A stretch of DNA of 64,000 bases from Paenibacillus sp. FSL H8-0048 (GCF_038002825.1 NZ_JBBODF010000001.1:6944001-7008000), one strand, 5' to 3'. Positions 26,986 to 36,129 are shown, numbered from the stretch's first letter. A program made the numbers and translations. Notes: a model not told the origin generated them from the letters alone.

Positions 26986-27060
26986 GTATTGTGCTGGTAC
27001 GTTGGCGGAATGTAATCGGAAAACCGAATACAATGTGCTGCCGTAAGGCACGTTCGGTCA
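26986..27060 (+). repeat. isolated hairpin repeat unit (TGTAATCGG type)
   Basis: One full hairpin, TGTAATCGGAAAACCGAATAC (27011 on), is preceded by the tail half of another unit (TATTGTGCTGGTACG). It is the same family as the array at 41244, here reduced to about one and a half units between convergent genes. Confidence 0.75.
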
Positions 27061-27075
27061 ACGCGATTTTTCTAA

Positions 27076-28080
27076 TTACTGTTTACCTTTGAAAATGCCC
27101 GCAATCTCATCAAGCAACCTATCGAGCGTAATCGGATCGTCGAAGTTATATTTGCTGTCGAGCGTGTATACACGGCCTTCCTTGACGGCAGGGATCGCTT
27201 TCCATAAGCCGCTGTCCATAAGTGCGTTCTGTCTCGCAACTGTTTTGCTGCCGGTGTCGGTCAGGAGGAACAGGTGGGTGCCGACGTACTGCGGCAAGAC
27301 CTCGTCGGATATGGTTACGAACCGTTCATCGGCAGTAATCACCTTTTGGACGCCTTCCGCAGGCTTGAAGCCGAGGCGTCCAAACAGCGTTTCGTTCAAG
27401 CCTTTATTGCCCATGATGTACAGATCCTGGCCCAGGACAAGCAGGGAGGTGGCTGTCTCGCCTTCCTTCAGGTTAAGCTGCTTCTTCACAGCGTCTACCT
27501 TCGCCTGATAGTCCTTGAACCACTGATCCGCAGCAGCTGTGCGGCCGAGCAAGTCAGCGATTTGCCGGACACGCTCCTCTGTCGGGAAGGTACCGTCCAG
27601 CCCCACGACCACGGTCGGTGCGATTTTGCTTAATGCTTCGATTCCGGTCTCGTCCCAGTCGTCGAAGATAATCAGGTCCGGGGACACGGCCAGAATCTTC
27701 TCGGCGGAGAACGGGTATCCGATGTCCTCGATCCCTTCGAGCAGATCGGGGTAAGCCACTTGTGTGCCGATGACGCTTAACGAAGCTCCCGCAGGCATGA
27801 TCCCCAGCGCCAGTAGGTCACCCGGATTGCTGCCGACATAGACAATCTTCTGAGGGGTTGCGGGAATCTCAACCTCGCGTTTCTTGTAATCGGTATATTT
27901 CCGTGTTGCAGCAGCTTCCTTGACACCCGCCGGACTGGCTTCGGGCGCTACAGTTGCCTGACTTGTGGCGGCGGCTGAAGGAGTTGGCGCAGACGAGTTA
28001 TCCGGTTGACCGCAGGAGGCCAGGATCAGGGTGAAGAGAAGCAGGGTTAACGGGAGTACTATTTTTTTGAGGCTTGGCAT
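27076..28080 (-). CDS. iron-siderophore ABC transporter binding lipoprotein
   Basis: This 334-residue surface lipoprotein has the lipobox LILASC (cysteine at about residue 23), a Ser/Ala/Pro/Thr-rich linker and a FepB/FhuD-type binding fold (YTDYKKREVEIPATPQKIVYVG near residue 62, in parts; SPDLIIFDDWDE about 132-143). It should bind a ferric siderophore. The ATG at 28080 is eight bases after AAAGGAG. A TTG two codons earlier is too close to that site. A perfect Fur box precedes it. No permease or ATPase gene is adjacent, so it probably serves a transporter encoded elsewhere. Confidence 0.9.
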   Translation of the reverse strand: MPSLKKIVLPLTLLLFTLILASCGQPDNSSAPTPSAAATSQATVAPEASPAGVKEAAATRKYTDYKKREVEIPATPQKIVYVGSNPGDLLALGIMPAGASLSVIGTQVAYPDLLEGIEDIGYPFSAEKILAVSPDLIIFDDWDETGIEALSKIAPTVVVGLDGTFPTEERVRQIADLLGRTAAADQWFKDYQAKVDAVKKQLNLKEGETATSLLVLGQDLYIMGNKGLNETLFGRLGFKPAEGVQKVITADERFVTISDEVLPQYVGTHLFLLTDTGSKTVARQNALMDSGLWKAIPAVKEGRVYTLDSKYNFDDPITLDRLLDEIAGIFKGKQ

Positions 28081-28119
28081 GTGCAATGCTCCTTTAGAAG
28101 GTATGTATTATAATGAAGA

Positions 28120-28134
28120 TGATAATCATTATCA
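28120..28134. promoter_or_regulatory. Fur box
   Basis: TGATAATCATTATCA is a perfect 7-1-7 Bacillus-type Fur operator, 40 bases before the siderophore-binding gene. It predicts derepression under iron limitation. Confidence 0.95.
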
Positions 28135-28287
28135 TTTAATTATGATAGAGAGGAATAGGGGTATTGTCAATCCTTAAGCTGCTCATTTGGAAAAAATAAC
28201 TGAACCCTCTTTCTGCCTGAGAGAAGCACCCGCTGCAATAAAATGATAGAATAATAGTCATAGTCTTATACAGGGAGTGAATTTCTT

Positions 28288-28803
28288 ATGAAAAAGATTG
28301 CTGCCGGAGTCATTGCCGGAGCGATACTGATGGTGGGTGCACAGGCGCTGGGCGCTTCTGCAACACTGGTAGGAAAGGCCATTCAGGCGGAGTATACGGT
28401 AAATGTGTATGGGAAGAAGCTGGCCGATCCGGCTATTGTTATTGACGGCAAGAGCTATGCACCCGTGCGCGCCATCGGCGAACTGGCCGGATTCCAAGTG
28501 ACGGTGAAGGGTAAAACGATCAGCCTGGACGATAAAGGGCAGGCGGCACCCCCTTTGTCTGACGAAAGAAGCTCATTGGTGGGTCCGGTGCCGGTAAGCA
28601 CCCCTGATCCTGCTATGACTGCGGCCAAGAGCAAAATTGATATGATTGACGACAAGATCGATGCTGTGGTTACTAACATCCTGACCACCAGCAGCCTGCT
28701 GAAGACGAGTCCCGGCAACGCCGAGCTCAAGCAGAAGCTGGAACAGTACAAGGAAGAATACGCCGACCTGCTGAAGCAAAAGGATCAGGAGCTGCAGCGA
28801 TAA
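28288..28803 (+). CDS. secreted stalk-domain (copper amine oxidase N-like) protein
   Basis: This 171-residue exported protein has a signal peptide (KKIAAGVIAGAILMVGAQALG, in parts, with cleavage likely after ALGASA). A single copper-amine-oxidase-N/stalk domain follows (about 38-85: NVYGKKLADPAIVIDGKSYAPVRAIGELAGF, in parts). The C-terminal helical, charged region (about 110-171) is probably a coiled coil. Such domains are abundant in Paenibacillus wall proteins; no enzymatic role is implied. The start has GGGAGTG eight bases upstream. Confidence 0.85.
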   Translation: MKKIAAGVIAGAILMVGAQALGASATLVGKAIQAEYTVNVYGKKLADPAIVIDGKSYAPVRAIGELAGFQVTVKGKTISLDDKGQAAPPLSDERSSLVGPVPVSTPDPAMTAAKSKIDMIDDKIDAVVTNILTTSSLLKTSPGNAELKQKLEQYKEEYADLLKQKDQELQR

Positions 28804-28808
28804 AAAAA

Positions 28809-28857
28809 ATGCCCCGTAGCCATGAATGAGGTTGATCATGGGCTGCGGGGCTTTTTT
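28809..28857. terminator. terminator after the stalk-domain gene
   Basis: GCCCCGTAGCCATGA pairs with TCATGGGCTGCGGGGC and six T residues follow. An A run precedes the stem, so it can also stop leftward transcripts of the MFS gene. Confidence 0.92.
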
Positions 28858-28873
28858 GACGGAAATACATGTT

Positions 28874-30148
28874 CTAGCTTGCCCGTTCAGCCGCCGAAGC
28901 CGCTGCCTTATTCAAGGCCAGTCTTCGGACCAGCGGAGGGAGGGCGAAACCGTAATACACACAAACCAGCAGCGTACATACTGCCAGAAGATAGTGCAGC
29001 CAAGTGACGGAGAGGATAGCCGGAAATGCAAGGGCAACAAGCCCAAGCGCCAGCGAATGGCCGAGCATCATAATAGGCTCAATCAGAGCATTGACACGCC
29101 CCATATTCTTCGGAATGACCAGCTCCGGCAGCCAGCTGCCAATGGCTATGTTCACCGGTGCAATGCAGAGGCCTTCTATGAGGACAAGCGGAAGATAGAC
29201 CCAGACGCTATCCGCTGAGCCCAGAGCAACAATGAGCAGGCTGGACAGCAGCAGTCCGGTGATCAGCACCCGGGTCCGCGTGAACCGGCGGATCAGGGGA
29301 GAGGCTGCCACACTTCCGGCCAGGAACCCTGTGCCCAGGCACAGAGTAATGAGCGAGGCATGAAGCATGTAGGAATCGGGACTGAGCTTGTATTTCATCG
29401 TAAAAATAGGCAAAACTGCAAACACCCCATTGACGATCCCGAAGAACAGGAAGCCGGAGATGAGCGTCAGGAGCAGCTTGTGGCTGAGGATATAGCGAAG
29501 ACCTTCCAGGAAATCTCCGATCAGCCGGGGAAAACGGATATCCCTCAGAGCGTGGCGCCCGCCGGGCATCCGCACATCCTCATGGAACCGGCAGCTTAGA
29601 ATGAGCAGTCCGGAGAGGAGGAAGCTGATACCGTCGATCAGAAGGGCGCCTTCAATACCGAGGAACCGGTAGGCGAATGCCCCAAGGCTCATGCCGAACA
29701 GCATGAACAGTCCCATAATCATCTGGTTCAGCCCGGCGGCCTGCACATATTGCTCCCGGCCGATGCTGCCCTGCAGCAAGCCCATCTCGGCAGGACCGAA
29801 GAACTTCGCTACGGCGCTGCGCAGGAAGAGCAGCAGGAAGCATAGGGTCAGCAGTCCGAAATGCAAGGCTACGAGGAGCAGCAGAGTTAATCCCGCCCTG
29901 ATCCAATCGCTGTATACTGCGATACGGGCACGGTCAAGCAGGTCGGCGATGACCCCCACCAGCCAGAATACGGCCAGAGTAGGCAGAGAATACATCAGTT
30001 CAGCGGTTGCCGCCAGCGCCGGACGGGTACTGAAATGATCGACCAGGTAGTAGGCAAAGGCCATATTTCCGACCACCGTTCCGAGCTGGGAAGCGAAGTT
30101 GGCCAGGAACAGTCTGGTGAAGACAGGGTTTCGAAAAAGCACAGACAT
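28874..30148 (-). CDS. MFS transporter, probable drug efflux pump
   Basis: This 424-residue protein has about 12 membrane segments. It is of the macrolide-efflux-like MFS branch, with FANFASQLGTVVGNMAF at the start, the A-motif-like GVIADLLDRARIAVYSD (about 65-81) and a long central cytoplasmic loop (about 190-215). It follows a TetR gene by 10 bases and is therefore in the regulator's own operon. This points to efflux of whatever the TetR protein senses. AGGAGG precedes the start. Confidence 0.88.
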   Translation of the reverse strand: MSVLFRNPVFTRLFLANFASQLGTVVGNMAFAYYLVDHFSTRPALAATAELMYSLPTLAVFWLVGVIADLLDRARIAVYSDWIRAGLTLLLLVALHFGLLTLCFLLLFLRSAVAKFFGPAEMGLLQGSIGREQYVQAAGLNQMIMGLFMLFGMSLGAFAYRFLGIEGALLIDGISFLLSGLLILSCRFHEDVRMPGGRHALRDIRFPRLIGDFLEGLRYILSHKLLLTLISGFLFFGIVNGVFAVLPIFTMKYKLSPDSYMLHASLITLCLGTGFLAGSVAASPLIRRFTRTRVLITGLLLSSLLIVALGSADSVWVYLPLVLIEGLCIAPVNIAIGSWLPELVIPKNMGRVNALIEPIMMLGHSLALGLVALAFPAILSVTWLHYLLAVCTLLVCVYYGFALPPLVRRLALNKAAASAAERAS

Positions 30149-30158
30149 CAGATGCCTC

Positions 30159-30797
30159 CTATTCCTGAGCCGCCGGACGGAGCGGGGGGTTCAGCAGCTG
30201 CTTCAGATAATCAAGCAGTGCTTCGATCTGCAATTCCGTATGGGCTAGCTCTGGCCCGACAGCCAGAGTGTGTGTGGAAATTCCTTCCTGGTACGCTGCG
30301 GCAATTCTTGTTACCTGGGCAAGCGGCAGCACAGGGCTGAATTCCCCGCGCTCCACTCCTGTGCGAAGCAGCCCTTCTAAGCGTGAAAGACCTGTCTCGT
30401 ACCGCTTCAACAGCAGGCTCCGCCGCCGCTCATCCCTTGAGCCGCCCAGGAAATACTCATAGAAGGCTGGCATGAAGCTCCCGCCCGGCATCTGCATAAG
30501 GTCCGTCTTCTGATCTGCATACATCCGGATGACGGCATCCCAGATTGTAGGCTGCTTAGCTGTCAGCTCCGCCAGATACTCCTCATATTCCATGTCCTGC
30601 TGGTCCAGCAGCGCCTCGAAGATTTCCTCCTTGGTCTGAAAATACAGATAGATCCAGCCGCGGCTCATTCCGGTTTCATCCAGGATATCCTTGAAGGTAG
30701 CGGCTTCGTAGCCTTTAGCGGTGAATACCAGCTTCGCAGCATTCAGGATTTTGGAGCGCCGTTCTTCCTTCTGCCGATCGGAGATTCTCGGTGACAT
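30159..30797 (-). CDS. TetR-family repressor
   Basis: This 212-residue repressor has an N-terminal helix-turn-helix (about 10-58: KILNAAKLVFTAKGYEAATFKDILDETGMSRGWIYLYFQTKEEIF, in parts) and a C-terminal helical ligand domain similar to the YfiR type. It is the first gene of a two-gene leftward operon with the MFS pump. Two inverted repeats just upstream are its likely operators, making it a self-regulated efflux switch. Confidence 0.92.
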   Translation of the reverse strand: MSPRISDRQKEERRSKILNAAKLVFTAKGYEAATFKDILDETGMSRGWIYLYFQTKEEIFEALLDQQDMEYEEYLAELTAKQPTIWDAVIRMYADQKTDLMQMPGGSFMPAFYEYFLGGSRDERRRSLLLKRYETGLSRLEGLLRTGVERGEFSPVLPLAQVTRIAAAYQEGISTHTLAVGPELAHTELQIEALLDYLKQLLNPPLRPAAQE

Positions 30798-30811
30798 TCA
30801 GATTCCTCCTC

Positions 30812-30860
30812 AATAATAATGACACATGCGTCATTATTATTATAATGACACGGTTGTCAT
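30812..30860. promoter_or_regulatory. tandem TetR operators
   Basis: AATAATAATGAC-ACATGC-GTCATTATTATT (30812-30841) is a perfect 12-bp inverted repeat, and ATGACA-CGGT-TGTCAT (30845-30860) is a second perfect one. They share TGAC/GTCA ends and lie immediately before the tetR ribosome site. Confidence 0.85.
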
Positions 30861-30968
30861 TTTGCAAGAAGATGATTTCAGTTGCTGAAGGACTATTTGC
30901 AGCTTGAGGAGGAGACGTATGAGGAGAATGATATGGATAGTCCTTTAAAAAAGCGCTATACATGATTT

Positions 30969-30984
30969 TATAACACGTGTTATA
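30969..30984. promoter_or_regulatory. LacI operator of the mannosidase module, copy 1
   Basis: TATAACACGTGTTATA is a perfect 16-bp palindrome with a central CG, 23 bases before the LacI-family start. It recurs before the GH38 gene. Confidence 0.85.
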
Positions 30985-31007
30985 CTTTCCTTGAGGTGCT
31001 GAACAGT

Positions 31008-32075
31008 ATGAGCAAAAAAAGAGTGACCAGCTTCGATGTTGCCAAACGGGCGGGCGTGTCCCGCAGTGTAGTCTCTGCGGTGCTGAACGATACGCCCGGT
31101 ATAGGGGTTGGAGCAGATACACGCGAGGCTGTGCTGGAAGCGATCCGTGAGCTGAATTATCATGTGGACGCGGGTGCGCGAAGCATGAAGACGGGCAGAA
31201 GCATGACGCTTGCCGCTTACGGAGATACGCGCCATCCACTATTTATCCGGCTGCTGGAAGGGATGCAGCGGGAGTGTGAGCTGGGCGGGTATCACATTCT
31301 GCTCTGTTCCCCGCGCCCCAAGGGGAATGCGGGCGGCAGGGCCGAGCTGCTGGAATTGTATCACCAGCGGAAGATTGACGGGATAGTTACCCTGGACCAC
31401 ACCAGCTACAAGGATGAGGAGTGGGCGTCCCTTGTCAGCGCTGCCGGAGTCCCTTATGTCTCCGTGGAAGGGTACGCGGAAGTACCGGATGTACACTCTG
31501 TACTGGCTGATTATTCAGGCAGTGTAGAGAGCGCAATGAATTATTTGATGCGGAAAGGCACGGCACAGCAGCCGGGACCGGTCTATGCCGAGGTGTATCA
31601 TGCGCTTGACACGGATAACTGGGCGGAGCGGAACCGCCGGGAAGCCTACACAAGCTGGTGTACATCGCGCGGGATGGAGCCGGAAATTATCCGTTTGGCA
31701 GAGCATGGCGGAGAATGGGCAGATTGTCTCCAGAGACTTACGGTGGGCAGCGGCCAGCCGTCTGCGCCGCTCCTGGTTAACTGGTCGAGCGCGATCCCCG
31801 ACCTGTACCGTGCTGCTCATAAGCTGGGCCTGAGGATCGGCGAAGACCTGCGCATTATGGCAGCAGACAACACGATTCAAGGCGACAGGCTCAGCCTGCC
31901 CTCCTTAAGCTGCGTGGAGATCCCCTATGTCACTATGGGGGAGGAAGCCGTCCGCTGCTTGCTCGCGCAGATGAGCGGCGGGAACGGGGACATGAGCGGC
32001 GGGACCGGGAATAAGGCTGGTCAGGCCGGGAAAATCTGGCTCCCGGCCGTGTTGAAGGCGGGAGAAAGTGCGTAG
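31008..32075 (+). CDS. LacI-family regulator of the alpha-mannosidase gene
   Basis: This 355-residue regulator has a LacI helix-turn-helix (TSFDVAKRAGVSRSVVSAVLN, in parts, about 7-27) and a binding-protein-like effector domain. Near the C-terminus is a glycine-rich insertion made of two MSGGxG-like repeats followed by KAGQAGK, which is unusual for the family. The ATG at 31008 follows TTGAGGTG by nine bases. A GTG four codons earlier overlaps that site. A shared palindrome indicates self-control and control of the GH38 gene, which lies about 850 bases away across repeat DNA. Confidence 0.9.
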   Translation: MSKKRVTSFDVAKRAGVSRSVVSAVLNDTPGIGVGADTREAVLEAIRELNYHVDAGARSMKTGRSMTLAAYGDTRHPLFIRLLEGMQRECELGGYHILLCSPRPKGNAGGRAELLELYHQRKIDGIVTLDHTSYKDEEWASLVSAAGVPYVSVEGYAEVPDVHSVLADYSGSVESAMNYLMRKGTAQQPGPVYAEVYHALDTDNWAERNRREAYTSWCTSRGMEPEIIRLAEHGGEWADCLQRLTVGSGQPSAPLLVNWSSAIPDLYRAAHKLGLRIGEDLRIMAADNTIQGDRLSLPSLSCVEIPYVTMGEEAVRCLLAQMSGGNGDMSGGTGNKAGQAGKIWLPAVLKAGESA

Positions 32076-32086
32076 ATTGTGGTGCA

Positions 32087-32250
32087 AGTAAAACTAAAGT
32101 GTTAGCTGCTGATGGTAGTGGAGCTAAAGCGGTTAGCTGCTGATGGTAGCGGAGCTAAAGCGGTTAGATGATGGGGGTAGTGGAGCTAAAGCGGTTAGAT
32201 GATGGGGGTAGTGGAGATAAGTGCTTAGAGGCTGGAGCTAGTGGAGATGG
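32087..32250 (+). repeat. 31-bp tandem repeat
   Basis: About five degenerate copies of GGAGCTAAAGCGGTTAG plus a GATGGGGGTAGT-type tail follow the LacI gene. The two middle copies are identical and the outer ones have drifted. No hairpin is apparent, so this repeat differs from the 51-bp family next to it. Confidence 0.8.
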
Positions 32251-32299
32251 TCCGGTTGGTGGCATGGAGTGCGCTAGGTGAGCTGAAAATGAGTTGGAT

Positions 32300-32872
32300 G
32301 CTGAAATGAGAGGGATAAATCCCTCTGAATGGGCTGGAAATAGGCCGGATGCTGAAATGAGAGGGATAAATCCCTCTGAATGGGCTGGAAATGGGCCGGA
32401 TGCTAAAATGAGAGGGATAAATCCCTCTGAATCGGCTGGAAATAGGCCGGATGCTGAAATGAGAGGGATAAATCCCTCTGAATCGGCTGGGAATAGGCCT
32501 GATGCTGAAATGAGAGGGATAAATCCCTCTGAATGGGCTGGAAATGGGCCGGATGCAAAAATGAGAGGGGTAAATCCCTCTGAATGGGCTGGAAATAGGC
32601 CGGATGCTAAAATGAGAGGGATAAATCCCTCTGAATCGGCTGGAAATAGGCCTGATGCTGAAATGAGAGGGATAAATCCCTCTGAATCGGCTGGAAATAG
32701 GCCGGATGCTAAAATGAGAGGGATAAATCCCTCTGAATCGGCTGAAATTAGGCCGGATGTGCTAGTTAAGGTGAGCTGGGTGAGCGAATGAGGAGTACAA
32801 GTGCACCTGAGTTGGCTGAAAGTTGGCTGGGTGAGCAAATGAGGAGCACAAGTGCACCTGATCTCAGCACGC
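32300..32872 (+). repeat. 51-bp hairpin repeat array (nine units plus two)
   Basis: Nine tandem 51-bp units each hold AGAGGGATAAATCCCTCT (7-bp stem, TAAA loop), then GAATGGGCTGGAAATAGGCC or a close variant, then GGATGCTGAAATG. The final part switches to two units with GAGTACAAGTGCACC or GAGCACAAGTGCACC and the linker GAGCGAATG/GAGCAAATG. Unit 6 has a GGGGT change. The array fills the spacer between the LacI gene and the GH38 operator. Remaining sequence here holds no gene. Confidence 0.95.
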
Positions 32873-32891
32873 CCACACTTTTGCCCGATTA

Positions 32892-32905
32892 ATAACACGT
32901 GTTAT
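32892..32905. promoter_or_regulatory. LacI operator of the mannosidase module, copy 2
   Basis: ATAACACGTGTTAT (14-bp palindrome) is identical in core to the site at 30969-30984 and lies 20 bases before the GH38 start. Confidence 0.85.
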
Positions 32906-32925
32906 AAGATGAGAGGAGAATGTTA

Positions 32926-35900
32926 ATGTTCTGGACAGAAGATAAGCTTGGTGCACGGTTGAGAGAGCTTGAGAGTTACAGGTACCGTGAGGGGATTACA
33001 CTTGAGGAATGGCAGGTTACTGAGGATCCGGAGGGAGCTAATGGTGCCTATCCACCCGTACTTGATGGGGACAGGAAGCTGCTGACCGGGGAGTATTGGA
33101 CCGGCTATGATGCTTATCTGTGGCTGTACCGTAAGGTAACCGTGCCTGCCGAATGGCAGGGCAAACGTGTTGTCGGGCTGTTCGATTTCGGGCGCACCGG
33201 CGGGGGGAATAACGGCGGGTTCGAATCGCTGCTGTACCTGGACGGGAAGCCATATCAGGGGGTCGACTCCAACCATCAGGAGGTATTCCTGGAAGACAGT
33301 GTGGCCGGCCGGGAGCTGGATTTCACCTTCCGCTTATGGTCGGGCTTGAACGGCGACGGTCAGCTGATTCCGCAGGAGCACAAGATCAAGCGGTCGGAGC
33401 TGGCGTATCTGGATGAGTCCACTGACAATCTCTATTATACCGGCCGGGCTGCGCTGGGTACGATCAAGCAGCTGCAAGACAGCCAGATTCAGAAGCATGA
33501 GCTGCTAACCGCTTTGAACAAGGCCTTCAACCTGCTGGACTGGTCCAGACCTGGAAGCGAAGCGTTCTATGCTTCAGTCCAGGAGGCCGAGTCAAGCCTG
33601 CTCGCAGACCTGTCCCGGCTGGAGCAGGAGCATCCGGTAACGGTGACCGCCATCGGCCATACACATATCGATGTGGCCTGGTTATGGCGGCTTACCCACA
33701 CCCGGGAGAAAGCAGCCCGTTCCTTCTCGACGGTACTCCGGCTGATGAAGCAGTTCCCGGAGTACATTTTTTTGCAGACCCAGCCTCAGCTCTATGCGTA
33801 CATCAAGCAGGATTACCCGGAGATCTATCAGGAGATTAAGGAGCGGGTGGAAGAGGGGCGCTGGGAAGCCGGAGGGGCGATGTGGCTGGAAGCGGACTGT
33901 AATCTGACGAGCGGTGAGTCGCTGGTGCGGCAGATTTTGTATGGGACAAAGTTTTTCCGTGAGGAGTTCGGGGTGGACTGTAAATACCTATGGCTGCCGG
34001 ATGTGTTCGGTTATAGCTGGGCGCTGCCGCAGATTCTGCGTAAATCGGGCATCGACACCTTCATGACGACCAAGATCAGCTGGAGCCAATACAACCGGAT
34101 GCCGCATGATACGTTCCAGTGGAGAGGGATTGACGGCAGCGAGGTGCTGACCCACTTCATCACGACGCCGGAGGGCCCTGAATCGGGGGCCTGGTATTAC
34201 ACCTATAACGGGCTGATCGAGCCTTTCTCCGTGCAGGGCATCTGGGAGCAGTACCGCGACAAGAACCTGAACCGCGAGCTGCTGCTGTCCTACGGATACG
34301 GGGACGGGGGCGGCGGTGTCAACCGCGAGATGCTGGAGATGCGGCGGCGGTTGGATATGATGCCGGGTCTTCCGCAGGTGAAGACGGGCCGGGCAGCGGA
34401 GTACTTCGAACGGCTCAATGAGACGATAGACGCTACGGATGAGTATGTGCATACCTGGGATGGGGAGCTATACTTGGAGTACCACCGGGGAACTTATACA
34501 AGCCAGGCCTATAATAAAAAAATGAACCGCAAGCTGGAGCTGCTCTACCGCGAAGCGGAATGGCTGCAGATGCTCTGGGCGGCGGAGAGCGGCGGATTCG
34601 GCCAGTATCCGGCGGACTCGCTCCTGGAAGGCTGGCAGACCATTCTGCGCAACCAGTTCCACGATATTATTCCCGGCTCCTCCATTCATGAGGTGTACGA
34701 GGATTCCCGGGTAGAATATGCGGAAGCGGAGCAGATTGGCCTGGCAGCGCGGACAGCGGCTGTGGAGGGACTTGCCGGTCTCGCATCTGTCCCTGCCGAG
34801 GGGGCACCTGCGGGACTTGCCGGTCTCCCTCCGGCAGAAACCCCGATGCAGACGGAATACACGCTGTTTAACAGCGCCTTCTTCACCGCTCCCCGGCTGG
34901 CAGCCGTGCCTCATGTTGGAGAGAATGCTATCTGGACAGACGCCGAGGGTAACCGGCTGACTGCCCAGCGCTCCCGCGGGCAGTGGCTGGTGGAGACGGC
35001 GGCGGTCCCGGCAATGGGCAGTACAGTGATTGTTGCCGCTGAGCCTGGCGGTACCGAAGCCGCTCATCCAGAACCTACCGTTCCTTTCCGCTGGCAGGAT
35101 TCCACACTGACCACTCCTTATTATATTCTGGAGTGGAACGGATCTGGGCAGCTTAGCCGGATCTTCGACCGCCGTGCAGAACGCGAGGTGCTGGCACAGG
35201 GCGAATGCGGCAATGTGCTGCAGGTCTTCGAGGATAAGCCAAAGATGTTCGATGCCTGGGATATCGATCTGTTCTACCAGGAGAAGATGCGGATCATCAG
35301 CGATCTGCGTTCCGTCAAGCTGACCGAATGCGGGCCGCTTCAGGCAGTGCTGGAATTCGTCTGGGGCTACATGGATTCCTCCATTGTCCAGAAAGTCAAG
35401 GTCTATGCCGGAAGCGCGCGGATTGATTTCGAGACCTATGTAGACTGGCATGAGCAGCAGCAGCTACTGAAGGCAGCCTTCCCTGTGGCCGTGCGGGCTA
35501 CGGAAGCGACCTATGATATCCAGTTCGGCAATGTGAAGCGGCCGACTCACTGGAATACAAGCTGGGATTATGCGCGGTTCGAGAGCGTGGGGCATCAGTG
35601 GGCCGATCTGTCGGAGCGGGGCTACGGGGTCAGCCTGCTGAACGACTGCAAATACGGCTATGACATCAAGGATCATACGATGCGGCTGTCGCTGATCAAA
35701 TCGGCAACCAGCCCGGACCGGCTGGCGGATCAGGGCGAGCACAACTTTACGTATGCCCTGCTTCCGCATGAAGGGGATTGGGTGGCTGCGGGCACGGTGC
35801 AGGAAGCGTGGGCGCTGAACCAGCCCCTTTTGGCCGTGCAAGGTGCCTATACCGCCGGAGCCGGCAAATCCCTGATCACCTGCGATGCCCCGAACATTGC

Positions 35901-36129
35901 GATCGATGCCGTGAAGCTGGCGGAAGACGGCAGCGGCTGTATCGTCCGGCTGCATGAGTTCACCGGAACACGCTGCACGACGAATGTCAGCAGCGATTAT
36001 GCCGTCTCCTCCTGGCAGCTGCGCGATCTGATGGAGCGCCCGCTGGACACAAAAGCAGTAGAAATTCCAGCGATCCGGCTTGATTTCAAGCCTTATGAGA
36101 TCCATACGGTTCATTTAACTTTTGCCTGA
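32926..36129 (+). CDS. GH38 alpha-mannosidase
   Basis: This 1067-residue cytoplasmic alpha-mannosidase of the bacterial GH38 class has an N-terminal beta domain and then the catalytic domain with the zinc motif GHTHIDVAWLWR (about 243-254). The nucleophile Asp is in WLPDVFGYSWALPQ (about 358). Zinc-ligand and sugar-binding regions follow around HTWDGELYLEYHRGTYT (about 507) and NQFHDIIPGSSIHEVY (about 576). A low-complexity Gly/Leu/Pro linker (about 612-640) precedes the beta-sandwich half. The ATG at 32926 is seven bases after AGAGGAG; an ATG two codons earlier is too close. A LacI operator is just upstream. Substrates are probably mannose-bearing oligosaccharides, delivered by an importer not seen nearby. 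Confidence 0.95.
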   Translation: MFWTEDKLGARLRELESYRYREGITLEEWQVTEDPEGANGAYPPVLDGDRKLLTGEYWTGYDAYLWLYRKVTVPAEWQGKRVVGLFDFGRTGGGNNGGFESLLYLDGKPYQGVDSNHQEVFLEDSVAGRELDFTFRLWSGLNGDGQLIPQEHKIKRSELAYLDESTDNLYYTGRAALGTIKQLQDSQIQKHELLTALNKAFNLLDWSRPGSEAFYASVQEAESSLLADLSRLEQEHPVTVTAIGHTHIDVAWLWRLTHTREKAARSFSTVLRLMKQFPEYIFLQTQPQLYAYIKQDYPEIYQEIKERVEEGRWEAGGAMWLEADCNLTSGESLVRQILYGTKFFREEFGVDCKYLWLPDVFGYSWALPQILRKSGIDTFMTTKISWSQYNRMPHDTFQWRGIDGSEVLTHFITTPEGPESGAWYYTYNGLIEPFSVQGIWEQYRDKNLNRELLLSYGYGDGGGGVNREMLEMRRRLDMMPGLPQVKTGRAAEYFERLNETIDATDEYVHTWDGELYLEYHRGTYTSQAYNKKMNRKLELLYREAEWLQMLWAAESGGFGQYPADSLLEGWQTILRNQFHDIIPGSSIHEVYEDSRVEYAEAEQIGLAARTAAVEGLAGLASVPAEGAPAGLAGLPPAETPMQTEYTLFNSAFFTAPRLAAVPHVGENAIWTDAEGNRLTAQRSRGQWLVETAAVPAMGSTVIVAAEPGGTEAAHPEPTVPFRWQDSTLTTPYYILEWNGSGQLSRIFDRRAEREVLAQGECGNVLQVFEDKPKMFDAWDIDLFYQEKMRIISDLRSVKLTECGPLQAVLEFVWGYMDSSIVQKVKVYAGSARIDFETYVDWHEQQQLLKAAFPVAVRATEATYDIQFGNVKRPTHWNTSWDYARFESVGHQWADLSERGYGVSLLNDCKYGYDIKDHTMRLSLIKSATSPDRLADQGEHNFTYALLPHEGDWVAAGTVQEAWALNQPLLAVQGAYTAGAGKSLITCDAPNIAIDAVKLAEDGSGCIVRLHEFTGTRCTTNVSSDYAVSSWQLRDLMERPLDTKAVEIPAIRLDFKPYEIHTVHLTFA

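Noticed and set aside
27164..27176. CGTGTATACACG palindrome as a GntR site
   Set aside because: It lies inside the siderophore-binding coding sequence and its flanks do not match the uxuA/aguA sites.
32294..32791. 165-codon open frame with a 17-residue repeat (MRGINPSE type)
   Set aside because: It is the 51-bp non-coding array read in frame. The opposite strand is open as well, there is no ribosome site, and the conserved unit is a DNA hairpin.
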